This document shows positions 39,401 to 54,400 of a stretch of 64,000 nucleotides of DNA, one piece after another (position 1 is the first letter of the stretch; the number at the start of each line of letters is the position of its first letter). The DNA lies in contig NW_024881278.1 in assembly GCF_018691265.1 (NCBI RefSeq), positions 8,866,001 to 8,930,000 on the forward strand, read 5' to 3'. The DNA is from Tyto alba (lineage: Eukaryota; Chordata; Aves; Strigiformes; Tytonidae). The notes under the pieces are model-generated. The model was not told the origin of the DNA. It was given only the letters and a program-made list of their open reading frames with translations, and searched no databases. A program made the translations under genes and the position numbers.

Positions 39401-42400
39401 ATAGCAAGAACTTAATGGGAGAAATTGCTAATATGTTCTGCAGTGTTAAAATTTACACTGTATGTTGGCCTAGTGCATGTAGGTCTATTTCCTTTTGGTG
39501 GTAGTTAATTAGATTTTGAAAATATCTCCTAATTTGTATATACTGGGTGAAATACTTGGATTCAGACATCTTAATCTACAAAATCAAAGTGTAGATACAA
39601 ATTCTGTGCATCATCTTTTTAGTAACCTGTATTGAACCATCAGTAAAAGTTGACTTTGACACTATTGACACAGTGAAGCTGTTTAAAGGGATGTTTTGTT
39701 GTACTGAGAAAGAGGGTCAAGTTCTAAAAACATAATGAGAATTACACGATTATTTTTTGTAGGGGATTTATAGTTTTGCCAGGCTTATTCAACTATTGCT
39801 GCAATCGGTGACTACAAAATGTGATATAAGATATTTTAAATAACATAGCTCTTAAAACTTTTATAAGCCCTTAAATTCCACGTTTGTTCAGAGATTAAGA
39901 AATAATAGACATGAATTCCTTGCTGAAATTAATGTAGGACATGACAGCTCCCCCTTTTTTGCTTTTGACATTTTAAATGATTTTGAATAAATGTGGACAT
40001 ACTCCTTTCTGCTTTGTCACTAACTGAACCATGTTTTTGAAAGCTTTCCTCTGACCATTCAGGACATAAGCGCTCATCCAGCTGGGGAAGAACATACTCC
40101 TTTACCAGTGCTGTTAACAGAGGATGTATATTAGAAGATGAGGACAAAAATGTGAAAGCTGGTGCTCAAGCTGCATTACAGGTGTGGTGTCTAGAAGGGG
40201 TACAGGGCTCTGACATAATAATGTAATTTTACACTACAAATTATAATACAGTCTCTGAGATTAAGGAAGACTGTTGTTGATATTTTAAGATACAATTTGG
40301 ACTTAATTTATAACTTTATTAAAATTAATACTAAGCTACATGACCATGTCTTGGGGCAAGATGTCTATATTTTGAGACAGAAAGTTCAATTTTTTTCTAC
40401 TGTGGATACTAGGAATTGATCAGAACTGTACATTTGCTCGTACTGAACCTCATTTATTTGAAATATTGGTGGATGCATGAGCATATAAAGCCAGGAAATG
40501 AGTAGCTGGAGGAACGGTACCCTTGCCTGCCTGAATAGAAGAGATACCTACAAAGCCCATACTGTGCAATGCATGCCTCTGCTGGGTCTGAAATGCCACC
40601 TGACTTTTTGCTAGAATGATACAGAAAAGTAAAATGAAACATGCAACTTGCTGTAGAGAAAGTGAAGGGTTTGACTGGAGAAGTATTTTATTGTAAGTCT
40701 TGACCTTTTTTATTCCTGACACTACATTAATTGACTCTAAATGCCTTTCTTGAAGGTATTCTTGACAAACTCTGCGAATGTTTTCTTACTGGAACCATGC
40801 ACTGAAGTCCCTGTGCTTCTAAAGGAGCAAGTTGATGCTTGCAAAGCAGTTCTGAGTATCTTTAGGCGCATGATAATGGAACTATCAATGAATAAAAAGA
40901 CTTGGTGAGCTTAATACATTCTGCATCATTTAAGAGAAAATTACCATCTTTTAAACTGTGTGGGAGAATCATTGGGTAGGGAAAAGACTGGCTGTCTCAG
41001 GAGTAGACCGTACTACTTAAGTCACACATGTGGCTGGCCTCTGACTTGATTTGTGAGACTGCAGGCTCTGCTGAGTCTGCACCATGATACTGTTTGACTT
41101 CAAGGCTCTGGCTGGTATTTCCATTCCTGACTTCACCTTCTCAAAAATCAATTTTTACAGTCCACAACCAACTACTGTTATTTTGCAAATGATCTGTGAA
41201 GTTTTGAGTGTGATCACATACTCGATATGTAAGGCTTACTGGAGGCATTAAGAGGGGGTTTTGGTACATGAAAATTAACAAGTACAATTAATGGAACATG
41301 TGAACAAAAAGTACAATTTTGTTTTGGAACCAGGGAACAGATGTTACAAATACTCCTTAGAATAACAGAAGCTGTGATGCAGAAGCCAAAAGAAAACCAA
41401 ATGAAGGATACATTTGCTCAAAGCATGTCAGGATTACTTTTCCGAGTGAGTGTTGGGTTTGCTTTTTTTATGTTGATTTTTCAAGATTATTACCTGTAGT
41501 TTTAGGTAAGTCCTATTGCACCGTACTATGAAACCTACTCATAAAACATGAAAAAATTTTCCTTTGCAGTAATACAAGTAATTATTTTGTAAACTGTTCC
41601 TAATTGAGGGAGACAGATTCCAGGTGGAACAAACAGTTGATTTGATCTGTTAGTCAGGGCTCTATTACAAACTGTGGCAGAACAGGCAGGAACACAGTCT
41701 CTTTGTAGGATGTCTTCAGTGAGTATCTCTAAGGTGTATGCTTGATGTAACTGTGTTCCTAGAAGTTCTGCTGGCAAGTCAAAACTGAGTCACACTGAGT
41801 GAGATGAAAACAATTATATGTGGTAATGTGCTTTGCATGCTCAGCTACAGGCTCTAGGTCAGAGTGTCACTGCCGTAGCTCAATCACTGCAATTATTCTG
41901 TAGGTATAGGAGACAGTTCTTCAATCTGTTATTATTATACCCAGCGTATGTTTTCAGTTTACCAGATAACATATAGACCATCTGAAACATTGGTTCTGGA
42001 ATTTTTAGACTACCGTAGTCAATAACTCTCACAATTATTTACCCACCAATTTCTGGGAATATTTTTTTAATGAAAAATATCTATGCATAATATCTATGCA
42101 TCACAAATAGTCAATGCTAATATGCAGGTTGGTGTTGACTTCATCGATGTGTGGGTTGGTTTTGGTGTGCCAGATTCAACTTGACAGAAATGCATGAACT
42201 GTCACTTGTTTTTTTTCTTCGAGACCCTCATTGTGGCATGGATCAGAGCAAACCTGAGCGTTTACATTTCTCGGGAGCTGTGGGATGAGCTGCTCAGTGT
42301 TCTGTCCGCCTTGACAGACTGGGAGGATCTCATAAATGAGTGGGCCAACATCATGGACTCTCTAACAGCAGTGCTAGCAAGAACTGTGTATGGGGTGGAA

Positions 42401-45400
42401 ATGACAAACCTACCCTTGGATAAGCTCAGTGAACAAAAAGAAAAAAAGCAGAGAGGAAAAGGTTAGTCTGTGTGCTTCAGTGCTTTTTGCATCAAACAAG
42501 TTAAATATTTAAGTTTAATAATTAATCTGACATTAAATACTACTTAATCTAGTGTAAGAACCTGTTTAATCAAATGTGAAGTGCTTTGGATTTATGTATT
42601 CTCATACTTCCCTGTGGGAGGAAAGGTAATTGGGGTCAATAGAAGATAGCTATTTAGCAGTTCTTGGTATGCGCACAAAATCAGTGTCTTTTGTGTAATG
42701 GAAATGAAATGTGGTTTCCTGTGCTGTAGTCTGGCATAGTCATCAGTGTAAAAATTATTTTCCATGTATTTTTATTAACTTTATTAATTACAATATTTTA
42801 GCTATGTTTATGTGCCACCTTGCAATTGATGAACATAGCTGAAGTAGTGATTTTTATTTTAGTAATAGTCAAAATTCATTTGTGTTGTTGAAAAGATTAA
42901 TATTTTTCATGTCTGAGTGCTTGTAAGTTCATTTGTACTTTAAGAAGAATATATGTAAAAGCATACAATGCCCAAGAATTTTGTTTTTTTCATCTCTAAG
43001 GTGGTATTTTAGAGCCTCAGAAGACAGCTGTAGTAGGACGATCCTTTTCATTAAGCTGGAAGAGTCATCCTGAAGTTGTGGAGCCAATGAGGTTCAGAAG
43101 TGCTACGACTTCTGGAGCCCCGGGAGTTGAGAAAGCAAGAAATATTGTTCGTCAAAGAGCAACAGGTTAGACCATAACTTAATGCTTATGTTCCCAAACG
43201 CTCAGTAACACTCAAGTTAAATCTGCCTTTGAGTTGTGGCTGCTTCCAAAAGTCATGCGACTTAATAATTAAATGCCTAAACAGAGATATTGTGTACCTG
43301 TGTCTGGATGTCTTGACCACTATCAGTATGAATAAAGAATCAAAATATTTTTGAAAATTCTAAATACATGCTTTTAAATACATTACATTTCATTACAAGC
43401 TAGTCATGTTCAAGTTGTGGCTTTTGTAAAGTACAGTACATTCCTATTTTTATCAATTCATAAGAAAGCATTTAACATCAGTCAGCTAATATATTTTGCT
43501 TCAGTACTTTCATACAGCTAGCTATTTGCTGTGAGCACAAGGTAAACCAGATATTTACCAAACAATTCCAACCTTTCTTATTTGCTTTATTTGCTTGCTT
43601 TTTAGTAGCCTGATGAGGTGTAGCATCTGCTTTTCCTTTTTTCCTCTCATGTTTATTTCTGGAAAGAGGAAAACAGGAGAAGAGAGAATGGGGTTGATGA
43701 AGGAATGTGAGACCTCAGGCATTGAACAGAGACCTGATTTTTCAAGCATTTCAGCAGCCTGAATTTTAGCTCCTTTTAATTCAACAGAACATGTTTCTGT
43801 GTTGCAATTCAATGGGCTATGGCTTAAAACTCTCCATAGAAAATCTCCTTTTGAATAGGAGATATTTTGCTGCACAGCTTCCTTTCTCATTCACAAGAGA
43901 TTAGTTGTGTTTCTTACCAAGAGAATTTGAAGGTGATTTAGTATGTTTTTGTGGTTACAGGCTTCATAACTAAGCCACAGTCTTCAGCTTAGACCACAAA
44001 ACATTTTGGCAATGAAGTCAATTCATTCCTTGTGTCTGTTTTATTTTTAAATTCATCAAGTTCCTATTTGTGCTCCAATAGAGAATTACTTCTGCTACTT
44101 CCTTCTCCCCTAGACTTCTCACCAGAATGGTAGAGAGAACCTGGAAGTATTGATCATCAAGGACTTTACTTGGTTGTGTGCATTCAAATTAAAGGAACTT
44201 TCTACCTTTAGTAAGAAAAGCTTATTTGGTAGGGAGCATGTAGGTTGTCGGGTAGGAGGATGAACTTCATGTGTAAAAAGCCCTTGGTTTCGTTTTCTGT
44301 CTCATGGTCATATAAAGAGAATTATTCTGTCTTTTGTGGGATTTGTGATGATCGATGGCTCCCAAATCAACAGGTGCAAAAAAGTTTTATATTTAAACAT
44401 GTGGTTATAACAAATAATCATTCCAAATATATAAAATGTATATTCCACAAAACTCAGCTACTGAGTCTCTAGAGGTGTCATCTTTCAGAATGAAATGTAG
44501 CATTCCCTGAGGTGAATACAGAAGCCAGAGCTGTTCATGGGACGACTTTCTTTAGCAGAGTGGACACTTTGGTAAAAGTGTCTCCTACTGGGGGCTTTTT
44601 AAAAATCCCTAGTATTTTCCCTTTTCCATTTAAAAACAACAAAAAAACCCCAAAGCCAATATACAAATAGAAGAGCATCTCCTGCTTCCATGTGAGACTT
44701 TCTTTTGATGTACTGCTTGTATCTGGAGTTACAAGAGTAAGAGCAGAGTATTTCTGCAGCAGCAGAAAATCTTTTGCCTGCTACCCTGCTTGAGTATTTT
44801 TGCTTCCTCCTTCCTCCCCTCACTCTTCTTAGTGTCAGCATTGACCTTGCGGTATGCAAAAAGGGAAGCTGTACCGTGAATAAGAGGTTTGGGGTTTTTT
44901 TTCTCCAATAAATATCTGTTAGAGACTTCTGTAATGCAGCATAATTTTAGTAATATGACTGATGATAAATTGCTGTTTTTCTCTAAAGGAGACTTCAAGC
45001 TTATGACAATTGGATATTAATCCATAAGATATCAAGTTCTTAATAATGTTAGCATCTAGAGCATTAGCCACCTTGGAAAGTGTTTTTCTGGTGGCCTTTC
45101 TTTTTCTAAGAAACAGTAGACCCATTTAACTGCTGCTATTTTGAAGAGACATTCAGTAAGATACACATTCAGACTGCACTTGTCTTCTACCTTCCTTTGT
45201 GGGGACTTAACAGCTCCAAAAACTTTCACGTAACTTAAGTCCCTTTCATCATCCTGTTCAGAAATGCAGAAAGCAGGGCTCAGTACCCCAAAACCAGAGT
45301 CCACAGGATAAATCAGGGTGTAAGGAGCTTCATCAGGGTGTAAGGAACTTCGTGCTCAAAGCAGGGTCAGCTGTCCATCAGCCCATGGTGCTCAGGGCCT

Positions 45401-48400
45401 TACCCAGTCTGGAGCTGGGATCCCTAGTTTTAAAAGCAAAACCAGAGGCAGCTGTATCTTTAGGTCAGTTTTGGAGAAGAACACTATCCCACTTATCAGG
45501 TGAAAATGGATTGTTTTCAGCGGAGATGAATGAACTTACTGGCTTTTTCCAGGGGGGATTGTTGCTAGTAGAAGGGAATTTGATGAAGTTTTCCATTCTT
45601 TATTTTTGAGCTGTATGTGCTGCTACATATACTTCAGTTAAAATAAAAAAGGGTAAGTTGAATTAGCCCAAACATAGGAATCAAACACTGACAAAATGAA
45701 AAATTCCACATTGTAGAACTGCTGTCATGCAGAAATCACTGATTTACCGCACTTTCAATGTGTAACATACAGTTGCACATTATTAACCTCCAGCTTATAG
45801 GAAATACTTCTGGGATTAATGTAAAACTGTTGTGGTTCTTTTTTGTTTGTTTTTTCCCCAAAAGCTTTGTGTTTGGTTGTATCATGACATTCAGAACCCC
45901 AAGTATTTCGTTATTTTTTCTGACATAATTATTGCTTTATTTTTTCCTGGAAGCTAAGCGAAGCCAGTCTATCAGCAACTGTGTTCATCTTTATGAGGGT
46001 TTGCCAGCTACTAAAAGTGTACCTCTTCTGCTTCACACTGTGAGCTCTCTCTTACCTGGTATCTCTTACACTTCTTGCTCTCACAGACTGTCAGGTACTG
46101 TACTTTAAAGTCATCTTTTATATAAATGTTCTTTATATTTTTAAACTGCTGTCTGTCTACTCCCTTTCTGTCCAGTTGATTAGTACTGTGGAATGAGATG
46201 TTTTGCACTAGTTCTGTTTCCCATGTCTCAGATGTGTTCAAAACATGGTGTTAAGTAATACTGGTTGCCATTAAGTGATGATCAAGTTTAATGGGAGCTT
46301 ATCTTGTCCCTTTTCCTTGTTACAAAGGGCGACAAAAAGTGGCTACTTCTAATGCTTTTTTTGTTATTCTGTCACTGGGTTCATTGTCAACATAAGTAAC
46401 CTTTTCAGGGAAAAGGAGAGCAGTATCTTTTCAAGGAACTACTGTAGAAACTAGTTGAATGCTTGAATGTATGAGCTAGTGCAAGCAAAATATGAAGTCA
46501 GAGAAATGCAACTGGTCGAGCTGCTTGGTTTAAAAGAAAAATCTTGTTCAGTCTGTTACACTCAGTTACAAATCAGTGCTTACAAATGTGATTTTTTTTT
46601 TCCTTCTAAAGAATTCTTCCTGTAATTATTGGTTCCAGAAGCAAATCTAAAAGATTCATCTGTGCCTCTTAGTTCTCAGATAGTGTTTGATTTCTCTCAA
46701 AATGTTTGTAGTACTGCAATCAATGCAGTTTTTATTAATTTGAATATTAGATTGCTATGAGTTACAATTAGATTAATATTCCCTAGTAACTGAAGCTATT
46801 TCTTAATAAAGAAATCCTTTTATTTATGTTTATACTTTCAATTACTTGATTTATTAAAGGCTTCCAAACAGTCGTTAAAGTTTTAATATAGTGCAGACCA
46901 AAGAGACTAAAGATTAGGAAAGTAAAAACTAAAGGCAGCAATCCACATGAGTGCATCTTAGGGGTTATTTAGACTCAAGTGTGTGTATTTTTGCTCAAAA
47001 GTGTAGTAAACTTTTTTCCTGCTTTCAATACAGTTTTGTCCCATGGAACTTGCTGTTGTGATAAATAAACCTTGAACAAAACCTAAGCATACAACTTCTG
47101 AACAGAATTCTGTGCTGGTACCCAGACACAGATGTGAAAAACAGATATAACAGCCTGAGAATACAAAGCTACTTTGGTGTAGGGCATTCATCCTGTCAAC
47201 TAGCCAAGATGGGCTGGTGGAAGCAGTGAGATTTCTCTATCACGTTAGCAGACTTTATTTTAATTTTGTTTCCAGCAAGTAAGTGTCTGAAAATACGACT
47301 TTGTCACCTCCCACGTTTCACTTCCTTGGAGGGATTTCTGGCTCTTGAGCCCTGACCACAGTCGTTAGCTGCTATAGCAAGACAAGTTAAATTTTGTATG
47401 TGGTACATTATGGCTCTCTAGGGATTCCTGTTCTGTGAAACATCTTTAGTGTTTTTTCATCTCAAGTTATCTTCAGTCATAACACTGAAATTGTTCTAGC
47501 TAGGGAATGTAATTTCTTACTTTATTTTATTGCTTTCTGTAAAACATTTAAGGAGTCAACAGTGATACTCTGAGGTCAGTAAATACCAGAACAGTTAGTT
47601 TTTGTACATGTGTATTTGTGAGAATTTTCTGGAATACATACAGTGTTTAGGAAGTATTGAAGTATTATTTAAACTTACTCGGTAGTGTAGGCTGAATGAA
47701 CTAAGCAGACAGCCTTCGTCCTGCAGGCTGCTGCTGCAGTCGGTGTGTATTGGTCTGCAGCCCCATATCCTGAGGGGCACAACTTCTTGCTCTGTGTAAG
47801 TGCAGGCTCAGTGTCAGTGCCTGCAGAGCAGAGGAAAGGAGACCCGAGGAGAATGGAAAGCTGGTGGAAAGGTCACTTTTATTTAATGTGCGTATTATGT
47901 AAGAATATCCTGAAAGAAATCTAGAAGACTTAATTCAGCCCATATTCTTCAGTGAAACAAAGAAGTTTGAGGGCTCTCATAAGAGTTGCTACAGCAGCAT
48001 TTTTAATAATCTTTTTAAAAGGCGGAAATAGCATTGGCTGTGCAGATAGAACACATTGAACAGCCTGCTGGTGGTTCTGTTGCACCAGCTCTGATGGGCT
48101 GTGTGGCCCACCTCTTCGACTGCTTTCCAGGGAAAGAGTTAGCAATTCGCTTAAGTATGGTAGGTGGCATGAATCAGTGTCATGGCTGTATCTAAAAGCA
48201 TCGCTACTGAACGGGATCATACTTGATCCAAGTGTTACTGTCTTTCCCCCCACCCAGTGCTAAGAGAAATGTATTTCTGAAAGCACTGTATTGCAAGCTC
48301 ACCTCAAGAGTTCCTGTTGCTCCTTCCCCAGTGTGTAAATTGACTTCCTCACTTGAATTTTCATGTCTGCCTCTCGTTTCTTTTTATTTCTCATTTGCAG

Positions 48401-51400
48401 TTACACCAAAAAAGCTGCATGATTCAGTTTGTCCTGGCAAACTAAGCCCAAATCATATGTAGCTCAGATCTCTTTTTTACTGTTTGAATTGTTGCCTTTT
48501 TTATTCTCCCCCTCCCCTCTTTATGGAGATGTCAGTAAGCACAGACATCTTTTCTGCACTCTGCATTTGTCTCTAGCACCAAAAAACATAGCTTTGTTCA
48601 CATGATATCCTCCCACTCTTCTTTGTGCACTCCAAACCTCCAAAGTAATTTCTGTCCTTTTTCTAGACTTCTTACCACTTAAACTGCTCATATATCTCTC
48701 TCTAAACTTTACATTTTTTCTAAAGACATTTTATAAAACTTGAATTATAACTTCTATAAATAGGAGTTACATTCTAGCTTTGTAACTTGGGAATTTAAAA
48801 ATATTTGAATGGATCACTTTTTCATGTAGCTTTCTTAGGAGTTCACACGTGTGCATAATTCTGAGGTCGTGCAAATACTTTGTATTTCAATTAAATCAAC
48901 AGAAGTTGAAGAATCTCAACAGCTGGAAAATTCAACAGGGACAGAAGCTACGGGCCTATATGTAGACCAAGAACAGCAGATAACTCGAAGTAGCAGCACT
49001 TCAGATATTACAGATCAGTTCCCATCTGATTTTTTTCAAGGTAATTTTGATAAAATACAGCTTTCCTGTGCTTCTGAAGAAAAAGTGTTGAGCGTCATAA
49101 ATGCTGCTCTTGAGCTAATTTGGTTTCCAATTCTGTTCTAAAATGGTTTCTGTCTCATTTTTCAGTAAATATATTGTTGGTATCTTGTTGAAGGAACTGT
49201 TTTTAAGAAGTTACAGACCACAGATGCAGAACATGACCTTTTATAAAGCAGGGCAGTGTAAATGAAACCTGTGAATGTATGCATTTTGTATGTAACTCTT
49301 AAACATTTTTTTTATCTGTTTTGCATTTTAATTTGAGCATTCAGGCTAACAGTTCTACCTCTGTTCCTGTAGTGTAAGTATGTTACACTTATGAAACATT
49401 TCTCAAAACAACTTGTATTCCATTTTAATCTTGTATTACTCCACTTAGCTGCAAATATTAGAAGCATATATGTAAAGGTAACTGAAATTTCCTTATGATT
49501 TGCTATGTACTCTGGTCCCACAAATGTCGACATTCCTTGTTTACTTTCTAAAATTTCTAGGTAAAAAGGCTGGAAGTTCTCATAATTTAACTTCTTCAGA
49601 CTCCAAATCAGTTCAGGAAAATAAGGGATATACAAAGAAGGAACATGAAGCTGAGCAAGTAAGGCAAAACAGAAAGTGATTATTGATAAGATTCTAACAA
49701 TGTTTTATTTCTAATCAGATGCCTTTTTAGTATTTAGAAACTCTAGCAACTGATAATGTGAAAAATCATCGCATTTTTAGTATGGAATCTGGAATTGAGC
49801 TGTAGCTGTATGTTGTGCTATGTGAGATCTTGTCAGCTGCTTATGCAGTTATATGTAGTTGGCTATATTCTAGTCTTGTATAAGACTTTTGTGCTTTTTA
49901 AATATTAAATATGAACAAGAAGTTCATAACTTCTAAAATATAAATATTTCATGGCTGTTATAGAGCTACAGTGCACTGGAATAAATGTTTGATGGTTTAA
50001 AGTACTGGGGGAAATGCTTTCCTTCAGCACAATTTGTATCACAGCTATGTATTGCAGATGTTTGTATAAGTTAACATTAGGACAGGCATGCTTTGTAAAT
50101 TTTTAATGCAACTTTTGGATAAACAGTAGAAATAATAAATGACTGAGGCTGATCATCTTTATGGAACTAAAATGCAATACAGCATGGAGGACTTCAAGCT
50201 GAATTTCGCCTTTGGACCTTGACTCTCCCATACATTTAGACTTGAAAATAGCATTAACACTTGTCTCCTGTCCTTTCTAGAGCTATTTTCTGCAGAGTGC
50301 TTTCATTAGTTGCGTCAGGAATAACTGTCTCAAAAAGGAAGGAAAACCTAGTTTGCTTTGCAGGGTGGAAGGGAGGGGAGAGGGAGAGAAGTAAGCTATA
50401 GTTGGGGGCATTAAAAATTAACCTGCTCCCCATTCTGTTCTAGTAGCATGTTTTATAAAATATTCACAAGTATATGCTGCCAGGCTGCTACCAGTATTGC
50501 ACTTTCACCCTTTTTGCAAGTGGACGCTGGAGTTTGGCCATATATTCACTGCATAACTTGCTAATGTACCACGTGAACCAGACTGACTTCATATCACAAC
50601 CCACTGAAATATTGTCATCACTGCTCACCAAAAGCAGGATTCGCCAGGGAAAACAGAGGACTGCAGTCTATCAGGCAGCACAAGCAAACATGTATTTCTT
50701 AGGAATTAATGTCAATTCTCTCCAGTTTGGAGGGGGGGGTAAGAAAAAAAAGCTACCTTGTTAGATAATAATAATTTCTACAAGCCAGTTGTCTCTTTGT
50801 TGGCAATAATTTGCTTTCTCAGATATATGCAGAAAGAACAAATGGATTAATGTCCAGCCAGTGTATCAGAAATCACTTCAAGAAATTTATTTAAAAACAG
50901 TAACACTGATAATTGTAAATATCAAAATGGAATTTCAGAAATGTTAACTGAATTGAGGAGTTTGAGAGTAGAGATTCTTTCAGCAGTTAGATCTAGTATG
51001 CTCCTAGAGGTAAGGCATTGGGGCTTTTTGTTACAAATTTGCAATGGAAAACGTGATACTCTGTTTTTCTGGCAGAGATTAAATTTTGATAGTACAGATG
51101 ACGTGGAGTTGCAAGAAAAGTGAATTTGAAGGTGATCTGACAGATGTAAAAAAAAAAACAGTCATGTTTAGGGATGGAGCAGTATCATCTAGAAGCAGAA
51201 AGTTGTCTGAAGGGTTTTCAGCCAAGTAGGCTATAAATCCATTTGGTGAAGAAGGAGGAGGTAAACAAAAGTTCAGGTGCCTTTGCTTGGGTAGTTTTGC
51301 AATAGAATAATGCCCCGACATAAGAGATGACTACTGATGTTGTCCTGAAAGATTTTTTTGGATACTTTAAAAAGTATTGGATGGTTTTAGATTTGTGGAA

Positions 51401-54400
51401 AATAGTAAGTAAGAAGTCTGGCTTGTTGGTATGAAAACTGAGTTTAAGGGAGGATAAAGACAGAAACTGAAAGTATGATGGTTTCCTTAACACATTTAAA
51501 GATATTTAGGTAGTCTAAACATTAACGAAGATATCTTGACTGAGTTGTAATTAATTTCTAATAGTTGCGTATCTCAAATTTGCTAAAATATTATGTAGTT
51601 CTCAAAACTGTAATAAGCAGAGATTATTTTTTTTTTCTGAAGGTACTAGTACGAAGAAGCAGTAGTACAGCTGAATTAGATTTGAAAGCAGACTTGCATC
51701 AATCACATGGAAATTACAGAGAGAGAGAAAAAAGTGAGTTCCAAGAAATACAGTATTTTTCTTAAGTGTAGCAACTGAAATCAGTGTTGTAGTTTTGTCT
51801 TGTTACACATATAGTAGATGATGTTCTCATGCTTTGCTAATGTAGCCTTTTAAAACAGGTTTGTGATCTTTATAAACCCCCTTCTTGCTTTAGGTGAAAG
51901 CGTTAGCAGTGACACATCCATTGGCTACAATAATGAAGTAGAGATCGCACTTATCCCCTGGCAAGCTTCTGAAGACCATGAAGTTAATGCGTCAGCAGAC
52001 GTTTGTGTGGATCCCGATGCACCTCGCTGGCTTCAGCTCAGTCCTTCAGATACTGCAAATTTAACAGGTATTGTAGTCCAGAAAATGTATTTACTACTTC
52101 AGATTTTTTTTTTTTTATCTGAAAAAGTAGTTTATACAGTTTGGTTTGCTTATAAAAAGTATGTTTCACTTGGCATTTATCACCAAGTTTTGTTCATAAT
52201 GTTCATTCGAAAATGGGATTTGGATGTCAGCATTTAAGGAATTTGGATAACCACACGGAAGCTGACATAGGTTCTGATGAATTGTGATCCAGAAAATGAT
52301 CACACAGTTGAAAATCATTGGGTTGCTTACTGTGTCAAATTAATACTAATCAACTGAGATGTGATAGCTGATCACTTGTGCTGTGTCAGCTTGCCCATTG
52401 TTCAAGTAAAATAAATAAATTTATATTTTAACTTAATAGGTTTTATTTCATAGCAGAATGGTCTAAAGAAATTCCTTGCTATATATTTTGACTCTTGGAA
52501 AATAACTGATTAATCCATAATAACTTCTCTCATCTTAATACTGTAAACCTCCATATTTATACTTTAAAGTACACAATGCCTATACTCCAGTAAGGTGCGG
52601 TAAGTGGCATTCTCAGAAGAGTTAATTTGGATGTAGAAGTCCTTTACCATTTTATTTATAGTATCTTTAACATATACAACACTCATGATTATTTATTGAA
52701 ATATTTTAATTCTTTGCAATTTGTAAAGGTACCTTCCCATCTAATAATGTGAGTCAGAGATATTATTTCAGTAACAGTGCAGTAACACATGGAACTATCT
52801 TATAGGCTGGTTTTGCTAGCAGGTATAGTTTCAAAGATATTTTTTTCATATTCACTTTTTTTTTTAAATATCTCTAATTTAATGAACCAGCACACCTACT
52901 TCAGCAGTTCAGACTGTCATTGTACAAAAGGTAGCATGTAATACAGTACATGGTAAGCATTATTATCTTTGATAAGTTCATTGCTTTCTTTATGTCTGTG
53001 ATGCAAGACACTGCTCCTTTGTGTGTACGAAGAAAAAGAATTAAGTGAAATAACCGCAAAGGTGATGTAGGCTAAAAAGAAAAATGGGGTAACAAATGTG
53101 TAATTGCCCAACAGAGCCAATGTGCCCTTACTGCATTTCTGGTTCTCACCCAAGTCACAAAACTTTGTTTTGCTGTGGAAATCTCTATGGTGTAAGGAAA
53201 AAAAATACTGTGGTGGCACCACTGAAGAGCATAGGTGCAATTGCCCTGACAATAGATCTGTTGAAGATCATTCTAATGTGCTTAATAACATCTTTTTTAA
53301 CACCTGGTGAACTTATAATGCTACAACCAACAACACAAAGCCAAAATAAAAATTCCGAAAGGTTTTTTAAAAATACGTTAAAGCAAACATAAAAACATCT
53401 AGAATTGCTTTTCTTTTGCTAATCTTCTTTGGGTCCTGGGAGGACACAAGCTATTTCCTGCTGCCTGGGTAAAAGTTTCCTGAAGCTTTCCTCAAAACAT
53501 TGGCAGCTGAGCGCTGCAGCGAGCCGCGCCAGACCATAGGTCTGATTCTGCTTGCAGACAGGCAGCTACACCACTTTCCCTGGTCTGGTAGAAGATGATG
53601 TAACAGCTCTTGTTGAAATTTGCACTTCAGTATGGAATGTTGCTTTTACTGTTTTAAGCATATTATTTCTATTATCCTGACAGGCTTCACAAACCCCTGC
53701 TTTCCTTCTTGGTTTGCATACTGCTATCTCAAGAACTGCTTCTGTAGCAGTGATAATGCCTGAGCATATTCTTCATCACTAGTAGTGCATACTTTTTAGT
53801 TCCTTTGTTTAGTTCCACTTCCAGGTCATTTTATACTGATCTTATAAAAGAAAGAACTTTTAGCAGTACAAATATAACCTGTAAAAGCCAGTTATTGATT
53901 GAATCAATCTCTCTGAGTACATGAATGTTCCATTTAACTGCATTTGCCTCCCTGCTAAAAAAAACCCAAAACCTCGAGTGGGGACACTCTGATGCAAAAC
54001 TGATCTATAGCAGTGTCACTTCTATCTGGAAGGCCCTCTAGCCTACATTTTCTGCCATTTTTTTTCTGACTCATGTGCTAGCCTGAGCAGAGAAAAAGAG
54101 AGATGATTCGGTGGGAGAGAATACTTTTGAGATGGAAGATGGTTAGGAGTAATGTTCCTATTTTATTGACCAAATTTATACTTGCACTGCATTTCTAATA
54201 CATGGAAATTGAACTCTTTAAAATTTACAGACAGTAGTGAATTCCTTGCTGATGACTGCAGTATAATTGCTGGTGGAAGCCTTATTGGTTGGCATCCTGA
54301 TTCTGCTGCTGTGTTATGGAGAAGGATCTTGGGAATTCTTGGAGATGTGAACAATATACACTCACCAAAAATCCACGCAAAAGTTTTTGGGTATCTTTAT

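Noticed and set aside
50939..51009. Exon-like piece in intron 18 with ttcag before and gtaagg after
   Set aside because: Its 71 bp would break the reading frame between exons 18 and 19, and the acceptor has a poor pyrimidine tract.
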